Positions 61,981-62,000 of a DNA stretch of 62,000 nt are shown piece after piece. Source of the DNA: Owenia fusiformis (Eukaryota > Annelida > Polychaeta > Sabellida > Oweniidae); NCBI GenBank assembly GCA_903813345.2, contig CAIIXF020000002.1, positions 1 through 62,000 on the forward strand, in the 5' to 3' direction. Position numbers and translations under genes: made by a program. The notes below the pieces were generated by a model. That model was not told the origin of the DNA, did not search any database, and saw nothing but the letters and a program-made list of their open reading frames with translations. The first letter of the stretch is position 1, and every line of letters begins with the position of its first letter.

Positions 61981-62000
61981 AGCTACTCTAATACTTTTGA

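Overview
The window looks like nuclear DNA of an AT-rich invertebrate. It has multi-exon genes with GT-AG introns, many short inverted-repeat (MITE-like) transposons, Tc1/mariner and LINE remnants, and long minisatellite arrays. A mollusc, probably a bivalve, is my best guess from the repeat style; this is inference. There is no bacterial or organellar gene organisation, and I saw no rRNA or tRNA gene.

The main result is a candidate giant DNA transposon of about 31 kb at 4801-35798. Its two ends are inverted copies of one roughly 0.8 kb sequence. Both ends start with the same 20 bases, AAGTCCTGACTATTTAATAA, and both are followed inward by arrays of a perfect 16-bp palindrome, TATAGAAATTTCTATA. 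Both ends are flanked outside by the same 4 bp, CATT, in direct orientation. Between the ends lie exactly two recognisable multi-exon genes, arranged head to head and both intact in my hand-built models. The minus-strand gene (11 exons, 6522-20357, about 920 aa) belongs to the family I associate with Pfam DUF7869, with conserved Asp motifs compatible with an RNase H-fold (DDE-like) nuclease. The plus-strand gene (16 exons, 21321-34486, about 753 aa) has a ParB/sulfiredoxin-like domain followed by coiled coils. All splice phases in both models agree. The introns and the 963-bp divergent promoter region host younger insertions: a PIF/Harbinger-type MITE, Tc1/mariner pieces, a pogo/Tigger-type MITE, a Mutator-type MITE with a 9-bp target duplication, a LINE fragment and others.

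Layout. 1-4800: left flank with minisatellites (233-500, 620-870, an 83-bp array at 1421-2110, a short array at 4605-4750) and no gene seen. 4801-35798: the giant element. 35998-38900: a satellite of about 125 bp interrupted by a captured exon encoding a Ser/Glu/Lys-rich, RSF1-like chromatin protein segment (37050-37720). 39350-40070: a homogeneous 60-bp array. 41190-41620: a degenerate array. 43560-44170: an 81-bp array. 44709-46145: a 29-bp array. 46516-47202: a GC-rich inverted-repeat element. 49480-50870: a 23-bp array. 54331-54470, 54611-54805 and 58660-58990: further small repeats. 56878-57020: a solo inverted copy of the satellite. The remaining tracts, mostly 39.0-62.0 kb, show no supportable gene.

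How the parts may work together (inference): the DUF7869-type protein would be the transposase, the palindrome arrays in the ends its binding sites, and the ParB-like protein a DNA-binding or nuclease accessory factor. All of this is read by hand; no search was run.
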